Positions 8,415 to 16,907 of a stretch of 64,000 nt of DNA are shown here, one piece after another. The DNA comes from Chitinophagaceae bacterium 26-R-25. GTDB lineage: Bacteria; Bacteroidota; Bacteroidia; Chitinophagales; Chitinophagaceae. The stretch spans positions 558,001 to 622,000 of the forward strand of contig JARWSJ010000003.1 in assembly GCA_029906195.1 (NCBI GenBank). The letters run 5' to 3'. The notes under the pieces were generated by a model. That model was not told where the DNA came from. It saw only the letters and a list, made by a program, of their open reading frames with translations, and searched no databases. The position numbers and the translations under genes are program-made. Numbering within the stretch: the stretch's first letter is position 1; each line of letters begins with the position of its first letter.

Positions 8415-11030
8415 ATGAGCATAGAAAAAAACAGGCTGGCCGAACATTATAAAGGAAAGGAAACATGGTTAAAATGGGGGCCGTATTTGTCCGAAAGACA
8501 ATGGTCAACAGTGAGAGAAGACTATAGTGCCGATGGAAGCGTGTGGAAATACACTACGCATGACATGGCACGACAGTATACATACCGCTGGGGTGAGGAG
8601 GGGATTGGTGGTATTTGTGATGATAAACAGCATCTATGTTTTGCGATAACGTTGTGGAACAAGAAGGACCCATTTATAAAAGAAATATTTTTTGGAATGG
8701 GAACAGATGGCAACCACGGCGAAGACGTGAAAGAACTGTACTACTATCTCGATAGCACGCCTACTCACTCTTACATGAAGTTTCTGTACAAGTATCCGCT
8801 TAATGAATTTCCCTATTCAAAGCTGCGCACTGAAAACATGAAACGGACTCGCAAGGAACCGGAATACGAATTGGTAGATACAGGTATTTTTGACAAGGAT
8901 GAATACCTGGACGTATTTGTAGAGTATGCCAAGAAAGATGTAAATGACATCTGCATAAAAATAACTGCGCATAATCGTAGTGGTAATGAGGTGCAGGTAA
9001 ATTTACTTCCTCAGGTATGGTTCAGGAATGTGTGGCAATACAGGCAGCGCTCAACCAAGCCGGTAATGATGTCATCCAATATTGGCGGTATTTTGATCGA
9101 TCATTTTCGATTGGGAAAAATGATGTTGCACGCTCCCGCTGCAGACGAATTATTGTTTTGTGAAAACGAAACAAATCCATCTCTTTTCGGAAAGGAAGTT
9201 GATCAAAATAGTTTTTACAAGGATGGCATCAACGAGTACATTGTGAATGGAAATCTTAATGCAGTAAATCCCAAACAAACAGGAACGAAGGCCGCGTGTA
9301 ATTATAACCTTACCATACCGGCCCATGAAAACAAAACCATTTATTTGCAATTGACGGCAGGGCATGCTTTGCAAAGCGAAAAAGCGTATGAACATTTATT
9401 TGAAGTGAGAAAGGCTGAAGCAGATGAATTCTACGCAGACCTCCAGCATCCGGTAACAGATAAAGAAGAACGGGAAATACAGCGGCAGGCATTTGCCGGC
9501 ATGATGTGGAGCAAACAGTATTATTTCTTCAACATGTATTCGTGGTTGAATGGCGACCCATCACACCCTGCCGAAACGATCAACCGCACTACTGTTCGCA
9601 ACAGTGATTGGCCGCATCTTCACAATGCAAACATTATAAGTATGCCGGATAAGTGGGAGTACCCCTGGTATGCGGGTTGGGATCTTGCATTCCATTGTGT
9701 GCCTCTTGCAATGATTGACGCATCATTTGCGAAGCAGCAAATATTACTGCTCACGCAAGAATGGTATATGCATCCCAACGGACAACTGCCTGCATACGAA
9801 TGGAATTTTAGTGATGTAAATCCACCTGTGCAGGCATGGGCAGCGATGCGTGTGTTTGAACTGGATGCGCGTTATAGTGGCCAACCTGACTATGCCTTTC
9901 TCGAAGCGATCTTTCATAAACTGATGCTCAATTTTACCTGGTGGGTAAACAGAAAAGACAGCAATGGTAACAACATTTTCCAGGGCGGATTTCTCGGCCT
10001 TGATAATATCGGAACATTTGACAGAAGCGCTGAATTGCCCACCGGCGGCTATCTTGAGCAAAGTGATGGCACCGGCTGGATGGCCATGTATTGTTTAAAT
10101 ATGTTGCGCATTTCATCGGAGCTTTCCACCTACAATCCGGTTTACCAGGATATGGCCACCAAATTTTTTGAACACTTCCTGTACATCGCCGAAGCGATGA
10201 CGCATATTGGGGAAAAGAACATTTGGGATGAAGAGGACAGGTTTTTCTATGACATCATAATGCAGCCAGACAACAGCACGATAAAGCTAAAAGTGCGTTC
10301 ATTGATAGGCGTGATTCCTTTGTATGCAGTGGAGGTTTTTGATCACGATGTATTATTGAAAAACCCGCAATTTGCAAGACGGGCCAGATGGCTGCTTGAA
10401 AACAGACCGGATATTGCGAGCCTTGTTTCTCGCTGGCGCGAACCGGGCGTAGATCAAAAACATTTGCTTTCTATTTTGTTTGGCGATAAGCTTAAAAGCG
10501 TGCTCACAAGATTGCTGGATGAAGCGCAGTTCCTGAGTGAATACGGCATAAGGGCGTTATCAAAAGAGTATGATGAGAAACCATTTGAACTGGAATACAA
10601 CGGGATAAAATATTGTGTGCAGTATATGCCGGGAGAGTCCGACATTGACATGTTTGGAGGAAATAGTAATTGGCGGGGTCCGGTTTGGTTTCCGGTAAAT
10701 TATCTGCTCATCGAATCGCTGCTTAAATTTCATTACTACTATGGAGATAACTTCAAAGTTGAATTTCCAACGGGTTCGGGCAAGTTAATGTCGCTTGAAG
10801 AAGTGGCCACAGAGCTCAATACAAGGCTCATCAATATTTTTAAAAAAAATGCAGAAGGCCATAGAGCGGTGTATGGTCATTATGATAAACTGCAGAATGA
10901 TCCCCAGTTTAACAAATACATTTTATTCTATGAATATTTTCATGGCGATAATGGCCGTGGAGTAGGAGCATCCCACCAAACAGGCTGGACGGGCCTCGTA
11001 GCGAAAATGATTCAACCGAGATATGAGTAA
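8415..11030 (+). CDS. Glucosidase, GH63-type (alpha/alpha)6-barrel
   Basis: This 871-residue protein reads as a bacterial relative of processing glucosidase I (GH63). It has an N-terminal beta-sandwich-like half and, from about residue 370, a C-terminal alpha/alpha barrel. Barrel motifs include EYPWYAGWDLAFHCVPLAMI, LPAYEWNFSDVNPP, NWRGPVWFPVNYLLIESL and the final GASHQTGWTGLVA. There is no signal peptide, so it is cytoplasmic. Bacterial members act on alpha-glucosides or on glucosyl/mannosyl-glycerate-type solutes; the substrate here is unknown. It stands alone between inverted repeats. The overall family call is firm and the reaction is not. Confidence 0.85.
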   Translation: MSIEKNRLAEHYKGKETWLKWGPYLSERQWSTVREDYSADGSVWKYTTHDMARQYTYRWGEEGIGGICDDKQHLCFAITLWNKKDPFIKEIFFGMGTDGNHGEDVKELYYYLDSTPTHSYMKFLYKYPLNEFPYSKLRTENMKRTRKEPEYELVDTGIFDKDEYLDVFVEYAKKDVNDICIKITAHNRSGNEVQVNLLPQVWFRNVWQYRQRSTKPVMMSSNIGGILIDHFRLGKMMLHAPAADELLFCENETNPSLFGKEVDQNSFYKDGINEYIVNGNLNAVNPKQTGTKAACNYNLTIPAHENKTIYLQLTAGHALQSEKAYEHLFEVRKAEADEFYADLQHPVTDKEEREIQRQAFAGMMWSKQYYFFNMYSWLNGDPSHPAETINRTTVRNSDWPHLHNANIISMPDKWEYPWYAGWDLAFHCVPLAMIDASFAKQQILLLTQEWYMHPNGQLPAYEWNFSDVNPPVQAWAAMRVFELDARYSGQPDYAFLEAIFHKLMLNFTWWVNRKDSNGNNIFQGGFLGLDNIGTFDRSAELPTGGYLEQSDGTGWMAMYCLNMLRISSELSTYNPVYQDMATKFFEHFLYIAEAMTHIGEKNIWDEEDRFFYDIIMQPDNSTIKLKVRSLIGVIPLYAVEVFDHDVLLKNPQFARRARWLLENRPDIASLVSRWREPGVDQKHLLSILFGDKLKSVLTRLLDEAQFLSEYGIRALSKEYDEKPFELEYNGIKYCVQYMPGESDIDMFGGNSNWRGPVWFPVNYLLIESLLKFHYYYGDNFKVEFPTGSGKLMSLEEVATELNTRLINIFKKNAEGHRAVYGHYDKLQNDPQFNKYILFYEYFHGDNGRGVGASHQTGWTGLVAKMIQPRYE

Positions 11031-11089
11031 TTTGAGAATGTGGTGATGTGAAAATTTGAAAATGCGGAGCAGATGTGCTGAAGGGAACG

Positions 11090-11136
11090 AACATTATTAT
11101 TACTGGCAACTTTATCATACCAGCAATAATAATGTT
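11090..11136. terminator. Hairpin between convergent glucosidase and formyltransferase
   Basis: 17-nt arms (11090-11106 and 11120-11136, one mismatch) enclose a 13-nt loop between two convergent genes. T-rich sequence on each side is weak, so it may be a bidirectional terminator of low strength. Confidence 0.6.
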
Positions 11137-11153
11137 TATGAGAAGAAACAATT

Positions 11154-11942
11154 TTACTGTCCAGACTTGCGTCTTAATTTTTTATAGTTTTTGTGTATCC
11201 TGATAAATTGCCAGATAGAAGGAGTCGTATATGAATGTCCTTTTCCCTGCGGCAAGGAATTCTTGAATAAATTATCAAAGTCTTTCAAAACTTTCACTAA
11301 TCCCTTCGCAGATGCTTCCAATAACGCAACAGAAGTTTTGGCGACTGTTTTTCTTAACGTCTCCGAAAAAATAATAGGCACAGGTTCCTGAAGTAATATT
11401 TCCCCGGTGTCAATACGATCATCGATTTTGTGGATAGTAAATCCAGTCTTGTCAGACATGTTGTAAATCTGCCAAATTATACTCTGCGCATTTTGATACT
11501 CTGGCAATTTTTCGTGATGAATATTTAACATCCCGTATTTTGGAATGCTAAATATTTTTTTTCCAATGTAGCCGTTACCTAAACTGAGACCAAGATCTGC
11601 ATTTGATTTTTGAAACAACTCTACGGTTTCCCTGGAATTTACATTTGGGGTTGTATAAAATGGAATATTCTTCTCTTTGCAAAGCGACTCGAGCTCATCA
11701 ATTTTTTTCAACGCTTCCATGTCTTCGTTAAACCACTTTCTCATTCTGATTCCATTCAGCGCGCCTAAAATGCCAATCTTAAAGACCTTTTGTAACTTAC
11801 GTTTGCGATGCTTGTTTTTGTTTTTAATTATCCCATCGCTTAATACAACCATTGATATCTCACAACTGCCACTTTCAATCAAATATGGAATATGATGAGC
11901 CGCTGTTCCATAGCGGGACGATGTTAATATTATAACCTTCAT
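11154..11942 (-). CDS. Formyltransferase (N10-formyl-THF-type, probable sugar N-formylation)
   Basis: The fold and catalytic triad are those of the formyl_trans_N family: Asn140 and His142 in LNIHHEKLPEY and Asp178 in DDRIDTGEILL. At 262 residues it lacks the C-terminal tRNA-binding domain of methionyl-tRNA formyltransferase. It ends a three-gene leftward unit with a deacetylase and a glycosyltransferase. That context suggests N-formylation of an amino sugar in a surface glycan, in the cytoplasm, using N10-formyltetrahydrofolate. Its ATG overlaps the deacetylase stop by one base (TAATG), a sign of translational coupling. The exact sugar is unknown. Confidence 0.82.
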   Translation of the reverse strand: MKVIILTSSRYGTAAHHIPYLIESGSCEISMVVLSDGIIKNKNKHRKRKLQKVFKIGILGALNGIRMRKWFNEDMEALKKIDELESLCKEKNIPFYTTPNVNSRETVELFQKSNADLGLSLGNGYIGKKIFSIPKYGMLNIHHEKLPEYQNAQSIIWQIYNMSDKTGFTIHKIDDRIDTGEILLQEPVPIIFSETLRKTVAKTSVALLEASAKGLVKVLKDFDNLFKNSLPQGKGHSYTTPSIWQFIRIHKNYKKLRRKSGQ

Positions 11943-12823
11943 TATGAAGTGTATGGGAATAGATTATTTAAAATGGTTGCATTATTGGCATTGCTGATCA
12001 GGAAATGCATTATATGATTCAGTTTCCAATCTGCAATTACATGGTCCCTGCGTATGCAAAGCTCTTCGTTTAAAAGAGAGCGATCCTGGCTGATATGACA
12101 ACCTCGCTCTGCTGAGGCGCATGAAATAAAGCCAGCATCAAAAACCGCTTTTCTTCCTTTCTCATCAAAATTTGCAAAACGTCCGTAAGGGAATGCAAAG
12201 TGTTTCGCTTCTCCACATTTTTTTTGCAACACCTCATATGTTTCATTGCAGTCATCAATAAAAAAGTTCTTCTCCGCTTTTGCAACGTCGATATGACTCA
12301 TGGTGTGCGAACCCATTTCATGACCCATGCGTTGCAATCTTTCAATGTCATTCCAATTCATGAATTCCACTGCGGGTAATCCCAGCCGGCTTTCGCAATG
12401 AGCTTTTATCTCATCATATGAAGTCATTTCTACCACGGCAGGATTTATAAAAAAACAAGCTTTTGCTCCATACTCGTTTAATATTTCCGCTGCCCTGATG
12501 TTGTTTTTAAATCCATCATCTGAGCTAATGGCAATATAGGGTTTGTCAATTTCACTCTTTAAAACTTTCTCGACTGCTTCGGAATGAGAAAGAAATGTGT
12601 GATTTACGCTCAGTTTTTTCATCAGCGCTTCCAGATTCTTTTCTTCATCCCTGAATATGTGATGAATGTATAAGAACTGGACGCGGGGTTTATTAAGTGC
12701 TGCGTCAATCCCTTTTATTTGGTCCAACGTATACAAAGCGTCAAGAGCAACAGATCTTAATTGTCCTCTTAGCCCTTGGGGCAAAACCTTTTTAAGCTCT
12801 TTGTATTCTTCTAAATATTTCAT
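11942..12823 (-). CDS. Polysaccharide deacetylase (NodB homology, CE4-like)
   Basis: The NodB domain is visible from about residue 95: ISSDDGF (Asp102/Asp103, equivalent to TFDDG), ACFFINPAVVE, then SHTMSH with metal-binding His173 and His177, and FAFPYGRF. These enzymes remove N-acetyl groups from sugars. The N-terminal 90 residues form a separate helical segment. There is no signal peptide, so it probably acts in the cytoplasm on a nucleotide-sugar or lipid-linked precursor. The downstream formyltransferase overlaps it by one base. This suggests deacetylation followed by N-formylation of the same amino group, which is an inference from gene order. Confidence 0.88.
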   Translation of the reverse strand: MKYLEEYKELKKVLPQGLRGQLRSVALDALYTLDQIKGIDAALNKPRVQFLYIHHIFRDEEKNLEALMKKLSVNHTFLSHSEAVEKVLKSEIDKPYIAISSDDGFKNNIRAAEILNEYGAKACFFINPAVVEMTSYDEIKAHCESRLGLPAVEFMNWNDIERLQRMGHEMGSHTMSHIDVAKAEKNFFIDDCNETYEVLQKKCGEAKHFAFPYGRFANFDEKGRKAVFDAGFISCASAERGCHISQDRSLLNEELCIRRDHVIADWKLNHIMHFLISNANNATILNNLFPYTS

Positions 12824-12867
12824 TTACATATGATTAAGACTTGTCAATATCAGATTTTAAATAGACC

Positions 12868-13869
12868 TTAATTTTTCTGGTAAACATCCAGGTAGCGCTT
12901 TACTATTTCATCAATTTGATAACGCTTTGCATTTCTCAGGCCATTTGAAATGAGTGTGTTCCGCAACTCAGCGTCTTCAATGATTTTTTCTATACCACTT
13001 TTTATATCTTCTACATTGTACGGATCAACCAATACAGCTGCGTCGCCTGCAACTTCGTTCATTGGGGAAATATTGCTGGTTAACACGACCCTTCCGGTTG
13101 CGTTGGCCTCGATGATTGGTAAGCCAAATCCTTCATAGGTAGAAGGGTAAACGAGTATGTCGCATTGCCTGTATTTTTCAAGCACTGTTTCAAAGGAAAC
13201 TCTATGCATGATATTTACATTGATCTTGTTGCTTTTTATGAAAGCTTCCTGCGTATCTGTTGGTTTGCCAATGATTTCAAGCTTGCAGTGAATATCTTTT
13301 ACCGCTTCAAGAACACGGTCAAGGTTTTTATTTTCAGTGGAGCCGATAAATAATAATGATGGCTGCAATTGATTGAATGTTTTCTCGTTAAAAGTAAATC
13401 GCGGATCAATAAAATTATCAATCACTTTTATTTTACTCTGGCTGTGGCCGATCAGCTGTTTCAGCTCTTGCTTTGTTTTTTCTGAAATAACAGTTACTAC
13501 GTCGGCTTTTTTAACAGGCAGATCAAACCAAAGCAAGCGAAATATCCAGTATTTTATCGAAAACTTTGAGAACTTGGCTATTTGCCGGCAATCATGAATT
13601 GTAAGAATATTACGATTCTTTTTGTTGCAGCCAATAATAGTGTAATTAATGTCGCCGGTAATATGGTTAACGGCGCCCTGATTGCGACGCACGTAAGAAA
13701 TATTCTTGAAGATATTAGTTACCCCGGCAAAGAAAGGAACGTTTTGATAATTTACACGAACGCCGTATTTCTTTTCATTCGCATTAATGTTGCCGGCAAT
13801 TGTTTCAAACAATTGTTCTATGCTAAAAAAATCCGGATTCTTTTTCCTTGAAAAAAAATTAACCTGCAT
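12868..13869 (-). CDS. Glycosyltransferase, GT4-like (GT-B fold)
   Basis: This is a retaining GT-B transferase. The C-terminal donor domain has SLLFIGSTENKNLDRVLEAV, then YRQCDILVYPSTYEGFGLPI with the EGFGLP glutamate motif, then the acidic NEVAGDAAVLVDP segment. The N-terminal acceptor domain contains VNHITGDINYTIIGC and LTIHDC. The start is the ATG at 13869 (MQVNFFSRKK, 333 aa); the codon before it is TTG. It is the first gene of the deacetylase-formyltransferase unit, and its promoter box is at 13908-13915. It is soluble or peripheral at the inner membrane and makes a surface glycan; donor unknown. Confidence 0.92.
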   Translation of the reverse strand: MQVNFFSRKKNPDFFSIEQLFETIAGNINANEKKYGVRVNYQNVPFFAGVTNIFKNISYVRRNQGAVNHITGDINYTIIGCNKKNRNILTIHDCRQIAKFSKFSIKYWIFRLLWFDLPVKKADVVTVISEKTKQELKQLIGHSQSKIKVIDNFIDPRFTFNEKTFNQLQPSLLFIGSTENKNLDRVLEAVKDIHCKLEIIGKPTDTQEAFIKSNKINVNIMHRVSFETVLEKYRQCDILVYPSTYEGFGLPIIEANATGRVVLTSNISPMNEVAGDAAVLVDPYNVEDIKSGIEKIIEDAELRNTLISNGLRNAKRYQIDEIVKRYLDVYQKN

Positions 13870-13907
13870 CAACTCTTTTTTGGTTTAAATATTTGGCCTT
13901 GGTGCAG

Positions 13908-13915
13908 CAAATATA
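13908..13915 (-). promoter_or_regulatory. -7 box for the glycosyltransferase operon (TATATTTG)
   Basis: An exact TAnnTTTG on the minus strand, 38 bases before the start at 13869. It drives the three-gene glycan unit. It lies just upstream of the hemJ 3' end, which is transcribed in the same direction. Confidence 0.65.
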
Positions 13916-13931
13916 TAAAACCGTGCCGCGT

Positions 13932-14477
13932 TTAATTTCTTAATTTCTTATATATATTTATTGCCGCTAATAAAATGGCAATGAAGCCAATCATTCCTAT
14001 AACTGCCCATACCCAGCTTAAGGAGTTTTTCACTACAACTAATACAACAATAGCAACTAATAAAACTGTAGCCACTTCGTTCCACATGCGCAGTTGCTGA
14101 GAAGTGTATTTGAAAACACCTTTTATTTCCTGTTTGAAAATAGCGTGCAAAGTAAAATGGTAAACATAAAGAACGATCACAAAACAAAGCTTGATCAAAA
14201 GCCATCTGACACCTTCGGAAAACAAAACAGGTCCATAGCCTCCGGTATGCAATACCAGTGAGCCGAGGATCAGAGTAATAATCGCAGACGGCCAGGTGAT
14301 GCCGTACCAAAGTCTTTTCATCATTACATTGAATTGGCTGCGTAACACGTCACGCACTTCCGGAGATTTATCACCTGCTTCAGTATTATAAATAAAAAGA
14401 CGAGGCATATAGAAAATGCCAGCGAACCAGGTAACAACAAAAATGATGTGAAAAGCTTTCAAATAGGCGTATCCCAT
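13932..14477 (-). CDS. hemJ: HemJ-like protoporphyrinogen oxidase / CopD family membrane protein
   Basis: This small integral membrane protein has about four or five helices. MGYAYLKAFHIIFVVTWFAG with a conserved His10, FYMPRLFIY and RLWYGITWPSAIITLILG are the HemJ pattern. HemJ oxidises protoporphyrinogen IX to protoporphyrin IX in heme synthesis and binds b-heme. The start is the ATG at 14477 (181 aa); the upstream frame would use a TTG inside a repeat. The last codons read from an 8-nt tandem duplication, AAGAAATTAAGAAATTAA, which also provides the stop. The gene fits with ctaA and cydAB elsewhere in the window. CopD-type annotation is the alternative. Confidence 0.8.
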   Translation of the reverse strand: MGYAYLKAFHIIFVVTWFAGIFYMPRLFIYNTEAGDKSPEVRDVLRSQFNVMMKRLWYGITWPSAIITLILGSLVLHTGGYGPVLFSEGVRWLLIKLCFVIVLYVYHFTLHAIFKQEIKGVFKYTSQQLRMWNEVATVLLVAIVVLVVVKNSLSWVWAVIGMIGFIAILLAAINIYKKLRN

Positions 14478-14510
14478 GAGGCGGAGAGTTTTAATGATCA
14501 AAAGTGAAAA

Positions 14511-14595
14511 GTCAAAAGTAAAAATTCAAAAGGCAAAATGGTTTATTGCCATAACGCATGATAGAACCGGGGCCTTTTGAATTTTACCTTTTGAC
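14511..14595. repeat. Inverted AAAAGTCAAAAGT-type repeat
   Basis: 24-nt arms 14511-14534 and 14572-14595 differ at two positions and have a 7-nt periodic pattern (AAAAGTC/AAAAGTA). It lies between the DHS-like gene 3' end and the hemJ start. On the minus strand it follows the DHS-like stop by about 12 bases. Confidence 0.8.
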
Positions 14596-14607
14596 TTCTT
14601 CGCAATT

Positions 14608-15582
14608 TTACCATCCCAATATCCATGCGAACATAAGCGGCGCTACAATGGTAGCATCACTCTCTACGATGAATTTTGGTGTATGAATATCAAGCTTGCC
14701 CCATGTGATTTTTTCATTAGGAACAGCGCCTGAGTAAGAACCATAAGAAGTTGTAGAATCTGATATCTGGCAGAAATAGCTCCAGAAAGGAACATCATGC
14801 CACTCAAGATCCTGGTACATCATCGGCACCACGCAAATTGGGAAATCACCTGCAATACCACCGCCGATCTGGAAGAAACCAACGCCTTTGCCGGCAGAGT
14901 TATTTCTGTACCAGTCAGCCAGGTAAACCATGTATTCGATACCGCTTTTTACGGTACTTGCTTTCAGTTCATTTTTGATTACATAGCTGGCGAAAATATT
15001 TCCAGTAGTGCTGTCTTCCCAACCCGGGCAAACGATAGGAATATTTTTTTCTGCCGCTGCTACGATCCAGCTGTCTTTTGGATCGATTTCATAGTATTGT
15101 TTCAGATCGCCGCTCAATACGGTTTTGTACAAAAACTCGTGTGGGAAATAACGTTCGCCTTTCGCTTCAGCATCGTTCCACTGAGCCACAAGGTGTTTTT
15201 GCAAACGGCGGAAAGCCTCTTCTTCAGGGATACAGGTATCAGTAACGCGATTGTAATGGTTCTCAAGCAGGTCCCATTCTTCCTGCGGGGTAAGATCGCG
15301 ATAGTTAGGCACACGTTTGTAGCTGTTGTGTGCCACAAGGTTCATCACGTCTTCTTCCAGGTTGGCACCGGTACAGCTGATAATATCCACTTTCCCCTGG
15401 CGTATCATTTCCGCAAGGGAAATGCCCAATTCTGCGGTACTCATAGCACCGGCAAGGGTAATCATCATTTTACCACCTTCCAAAAGGTGTTGCTCATAAC
15501 CCTTTGCTGCATCCATTAAAGCGGCTGCATTAAAGTGGCGGTAATGGTGTTCAATAAACTGGGAAACAGGACCTTTACTCAT
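14608..15582 (-). CDS. Deoxyhypusine synthase family protein
   Basis: The protein aligns by eye with the DHS fold: TLAGAMSTAELGISLAEMI, CTGANLEEDVMNL, VGFFQIGGGIAGDFPICVVPM and SYSGAVPNEKITWGKLD. The lysine in ITWGKLD is the position of the catalytic Lys that carries the butylamine intermediate in eukaryotic DHS. Eukaryotes and archaea use this enzyme on eIF5A, which bacteria lack, so the bacterial substrate is unknown; a spermidine-dependent aminobutyl transfer such as homospermidine formation is one option. The start at 15582 (MSKGPVSQF, 324 aa) follows a -7 box at 15616-15623. It is cytoplasmic. Confidence 0.88.
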   Translation of the reverse strand: MSKGPVSQFIEHHYRHFNAAALMDAAKGYEQHLLEGGKMMITLAGAMSTAELGISLAEMIRQGKVDIISCTGANLEEDVMNLVAHNSYKRVPNYRDLTPQEEWDLLENHYNRVTDTCIPEEEAFRRLQKHLVAQWNDAEAKGERYFPHEFLYKTVLSGDLKQYYEIDPKDSWIVAAAEKNIPIVCPGWEDSTTGNIFASYVIKNELKASTVKSGIEYMVYLADWYRNNSAGKGVGFFQIGGGIAGDFPICVVPMMYQDLEWHDVPFWSYFCQISDSTTSYGSYSGAVPNEKITWGKLDIHTPKFIVESDATIVAPLMFAWILGW

Positions 15583-15615
15583 TTCAAAAGTTTTATTTGT
15601 GTGTATAACAGGCCG

Positions 15616-15623
15616 CAAATTTA
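15616..15623 (-). promoter_or_regulatory. -7 box for the DHS-like gene (TAAATTTG)
   Basis: An exact TAnnTTTG on the minus strand. It overlaps the alternative TTG start at 15618 and so excludes it, leaving the ATG at 15582 with a leader of roughly 25 bases. Confidence 0.7.
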
Positions 15624-15672
15624 GGCATTTCGGGGGAGGAAAAGGAGAATTTATACAAGCTTAATGCGGGAG

Positions 15673-15770
15673 GCTTAATGCTTAACGCTCAAGGCTTAAC
15701 GCTGAACGCAAGTGTGCGGGCTGGTGCTTATTAAGCCAGCGTTGGGCTTTAGGCGTTTGGCCTTAAGCAT
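15673..15770. repeat. Inverted GCTTAAC/GCCTAAC-type repeat
   Basis: The left arm, 15673-15709, is built from CTTAACG-like heptamers. The right arm, 15736-15770, is its imperfect reverse complement. It lies between the small secreted protein gene 3' end and the DHS-like promoter, next to a classical terminator at 15771-15800. Confidence 0.65.
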
Positions 15771-15800
15771 AAAAAAACGGGCCTGCTTCCAGAACCCGTT
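15771..15800 (-). terminator. Intrinsic terminator for the small secreted protein gene
   Basis: Read on the minus strand, AACGGG and CCCGTT arms (15795-15800 and 15776-15781) enclose a 13-nt loop and are followed by a run of seven T. It lies 25 bases after the stop at 15826. Confidence 0.75.
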
Positions 15801-15825
15801 AACGATCAACAAAACCTCAGCTCGT

Positions 15826-16260
15826 TTAGTCTTTTTTGAATTTTTGAAAAACGGCCCATTCAGAAATATTGGTGCTTTTCAAGATTATTTCATGATCAGC
15901 ATTTTCAAGTGTTGCATAATAAGTGGTGCCTTCATCGTTAGCAACTTCGCTAACATTAGTAATCCAGTAATCTTTATAAGATTGCTTCAATTCAGTAGAA
16001 AGAACCAGCGGCAATTCTGTGGATAGCAAACTTCTTGTAATGCTGAACAATTTGCCATCTGCATTATAATATGCGCACACTGCGCGGCCTTCGAAGGTGA
16101 AGCAAACCTTCTCTCTTTCGCCCACTTTTGACCAGGTTACGTTTGTTGCCTGTTTAAATTGTTTGTTGAAATTCGTTTGTGCGTTGCTGATAGGGTTAGC
16201 AAATACGCTAACTGTAATGATAAGTGCCAAAAGGCTTGCGATCAATGTTTTCTTTTTCAT
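15826..16260 (-). CDS. Small secreted PepSY-like protein, paralogue 1
   Basis: This is a 144-residue protein with a clear signal peptide (MKKKTLIASLLALIITVSVFA). The mature part has the pattern FNKQFKQATNVTWSKV, then VCFTFEGRAVCAYYNADGKL, then LPLVLSTELKQSYKDYWI. The next gene, 16408-16845, has the same blocks in the same order, so the two are paralogues from a tandem duplication. The pattern resembles small PepSY-like (DUF2874-type) proteins common in Bacteroidota, whose function is unknown. It has two cysteines in the central strand region (VCFTFEGRAVC) that the paralogue lacks. Periplasmic or exported. Confidence 0.75.
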   Translation of the reverse strand: MKKKTLIASLLALIITVSVFANPISNAQTNFNKQFKQATNVTWSKVGEREKVCFTFEGRAVCAYYNADGKLFSITRSLLSTELPLVLSTELKQSYKDYWITNVSEVANDEGTTYYATLENADHEIILKSTNISEWAVFQKFKKD

Positions 16261-16320
16261 AAAAAAGAGTTTAAAGTATAGTAAGGTAGTTGTTTAGAAT
16301 GCCTGGTTGAACCAGCGTAA

Positions 16321-16402
16321 ATTCAAAAGGAAAAATTAAAAATTCAAAAACCGTTCAATGCTGGTTTGCTGCTTTTTTACTTTTTACTTTTCCCTTTTGA
16401 CT
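16321..16402. repeat. Inverted AAAAGG/AAAAGT A-rich repeat
   Basis: A-rich heptamer-like units at 16321-16342 face their reverse complement at 16379-16402. It lies between the two paralogous secreted protein genes, just after the stop of the upstream one on the minus strand. Confidence 0.6.
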
Positions 16403-16407
16403 TAATG

Positions 16408-16845
16408 TTAGTATGTCTTGAATCTTTTAACCACGGAAAGACTTCCTGAAGGTGATGCCTGCAATACAACAGATTTGCATTTGCTTACCATTGTGATAAA
16501 GTAAGACGTTTCGTTGCCGTTATTATATTCGATTGCAGTGCGGATTAGGAAGTCGCCATATTTTTCCTGCAGGCTTTTTGAAATCAGCAGTGGCATATTT
16601 GCTTTGCTGATGTAGCGTGCCGAGCCAATCAACTCGCCCTCTTCATTGTAGTAAGCATTGAACTGATCGCCGTTGTAACTAAACTGTGCCTCGTAAATAG
16701 TTTCTTCAAGTGCTTTCCATTGTACATTAACGGCAGTGCTGAAATCTTTTTTGAATGAGGTAAGAATTTTTTGATTCACTTCGATTGCATAACTGAAACT
16801 GCTGAAGGAGATGAATAACGCAGCCAGTATTAAAAGCTTTTTCAT
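16408..16845 (-). CDS. Small secreted PepSY-like protein, paralogue 2
   Basis: This 145-residue protein starts with a signal peptide (MKKLLILAALFISFSSFSYA). Its conserved blocks are ILTSFKKDFSTAVNVQWKAL, YEAQFSYNGDQFNAYYNEEG and MPLLISKSLQEKYGDFLI. These match the neighbour at 15826-16260 block for block. The function is unknown; similar proteins are exported and often come in small families. The promoter box is at 16900-16907, and the two genes are separated by an A-rich inverted repeat, so they may be separate transcripts. The sequence has diverged well beyond a recent duplication. Confidence 0.75.
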   Translation of the reverse strand: MKKLLILAALFISFSSFSYAIEVNQKILTSFKKDFSTAVNVQWKALEETIYEAQFSYNGDQFNAYYNEEGELIGSARYISKANMPLLISKSLQEKYGDFLIRTAIEYNNGNETSYFITMVSKCKSVVLQASPSGSLSVVKRFKTY

Positions 16846-16899
16846 AACAAAAAATTTAAGGTTCTAATGATTGTGTGTTGTTTGAGAAATAGGACGCAA

Positions 16900-16907
16900 C
16901 AAATGTA
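16900..16907 (-). promoter_or_regulatory. -7 box for secreted protein paralogue 2 (TACATTTG)
   Basis: An exact TAnnTTTG on the minus strand, 54 bases before the ATG at 16845. Confidence 0.65.

Noticed and set aside
11154-11942. Methionyl-tRNA formyltransferase (fmt)
   Set aside because: The length is about 50 residues short, the C-terminal tRNA-binding domain is missing and the neighbours are glycan genes.
14797-15519. 240-codon open frame on the plus strand opposite the DHS-like gene
   Set aside because: Antisense shadow of a well-supported gene with promoter box and catalytic motifs.
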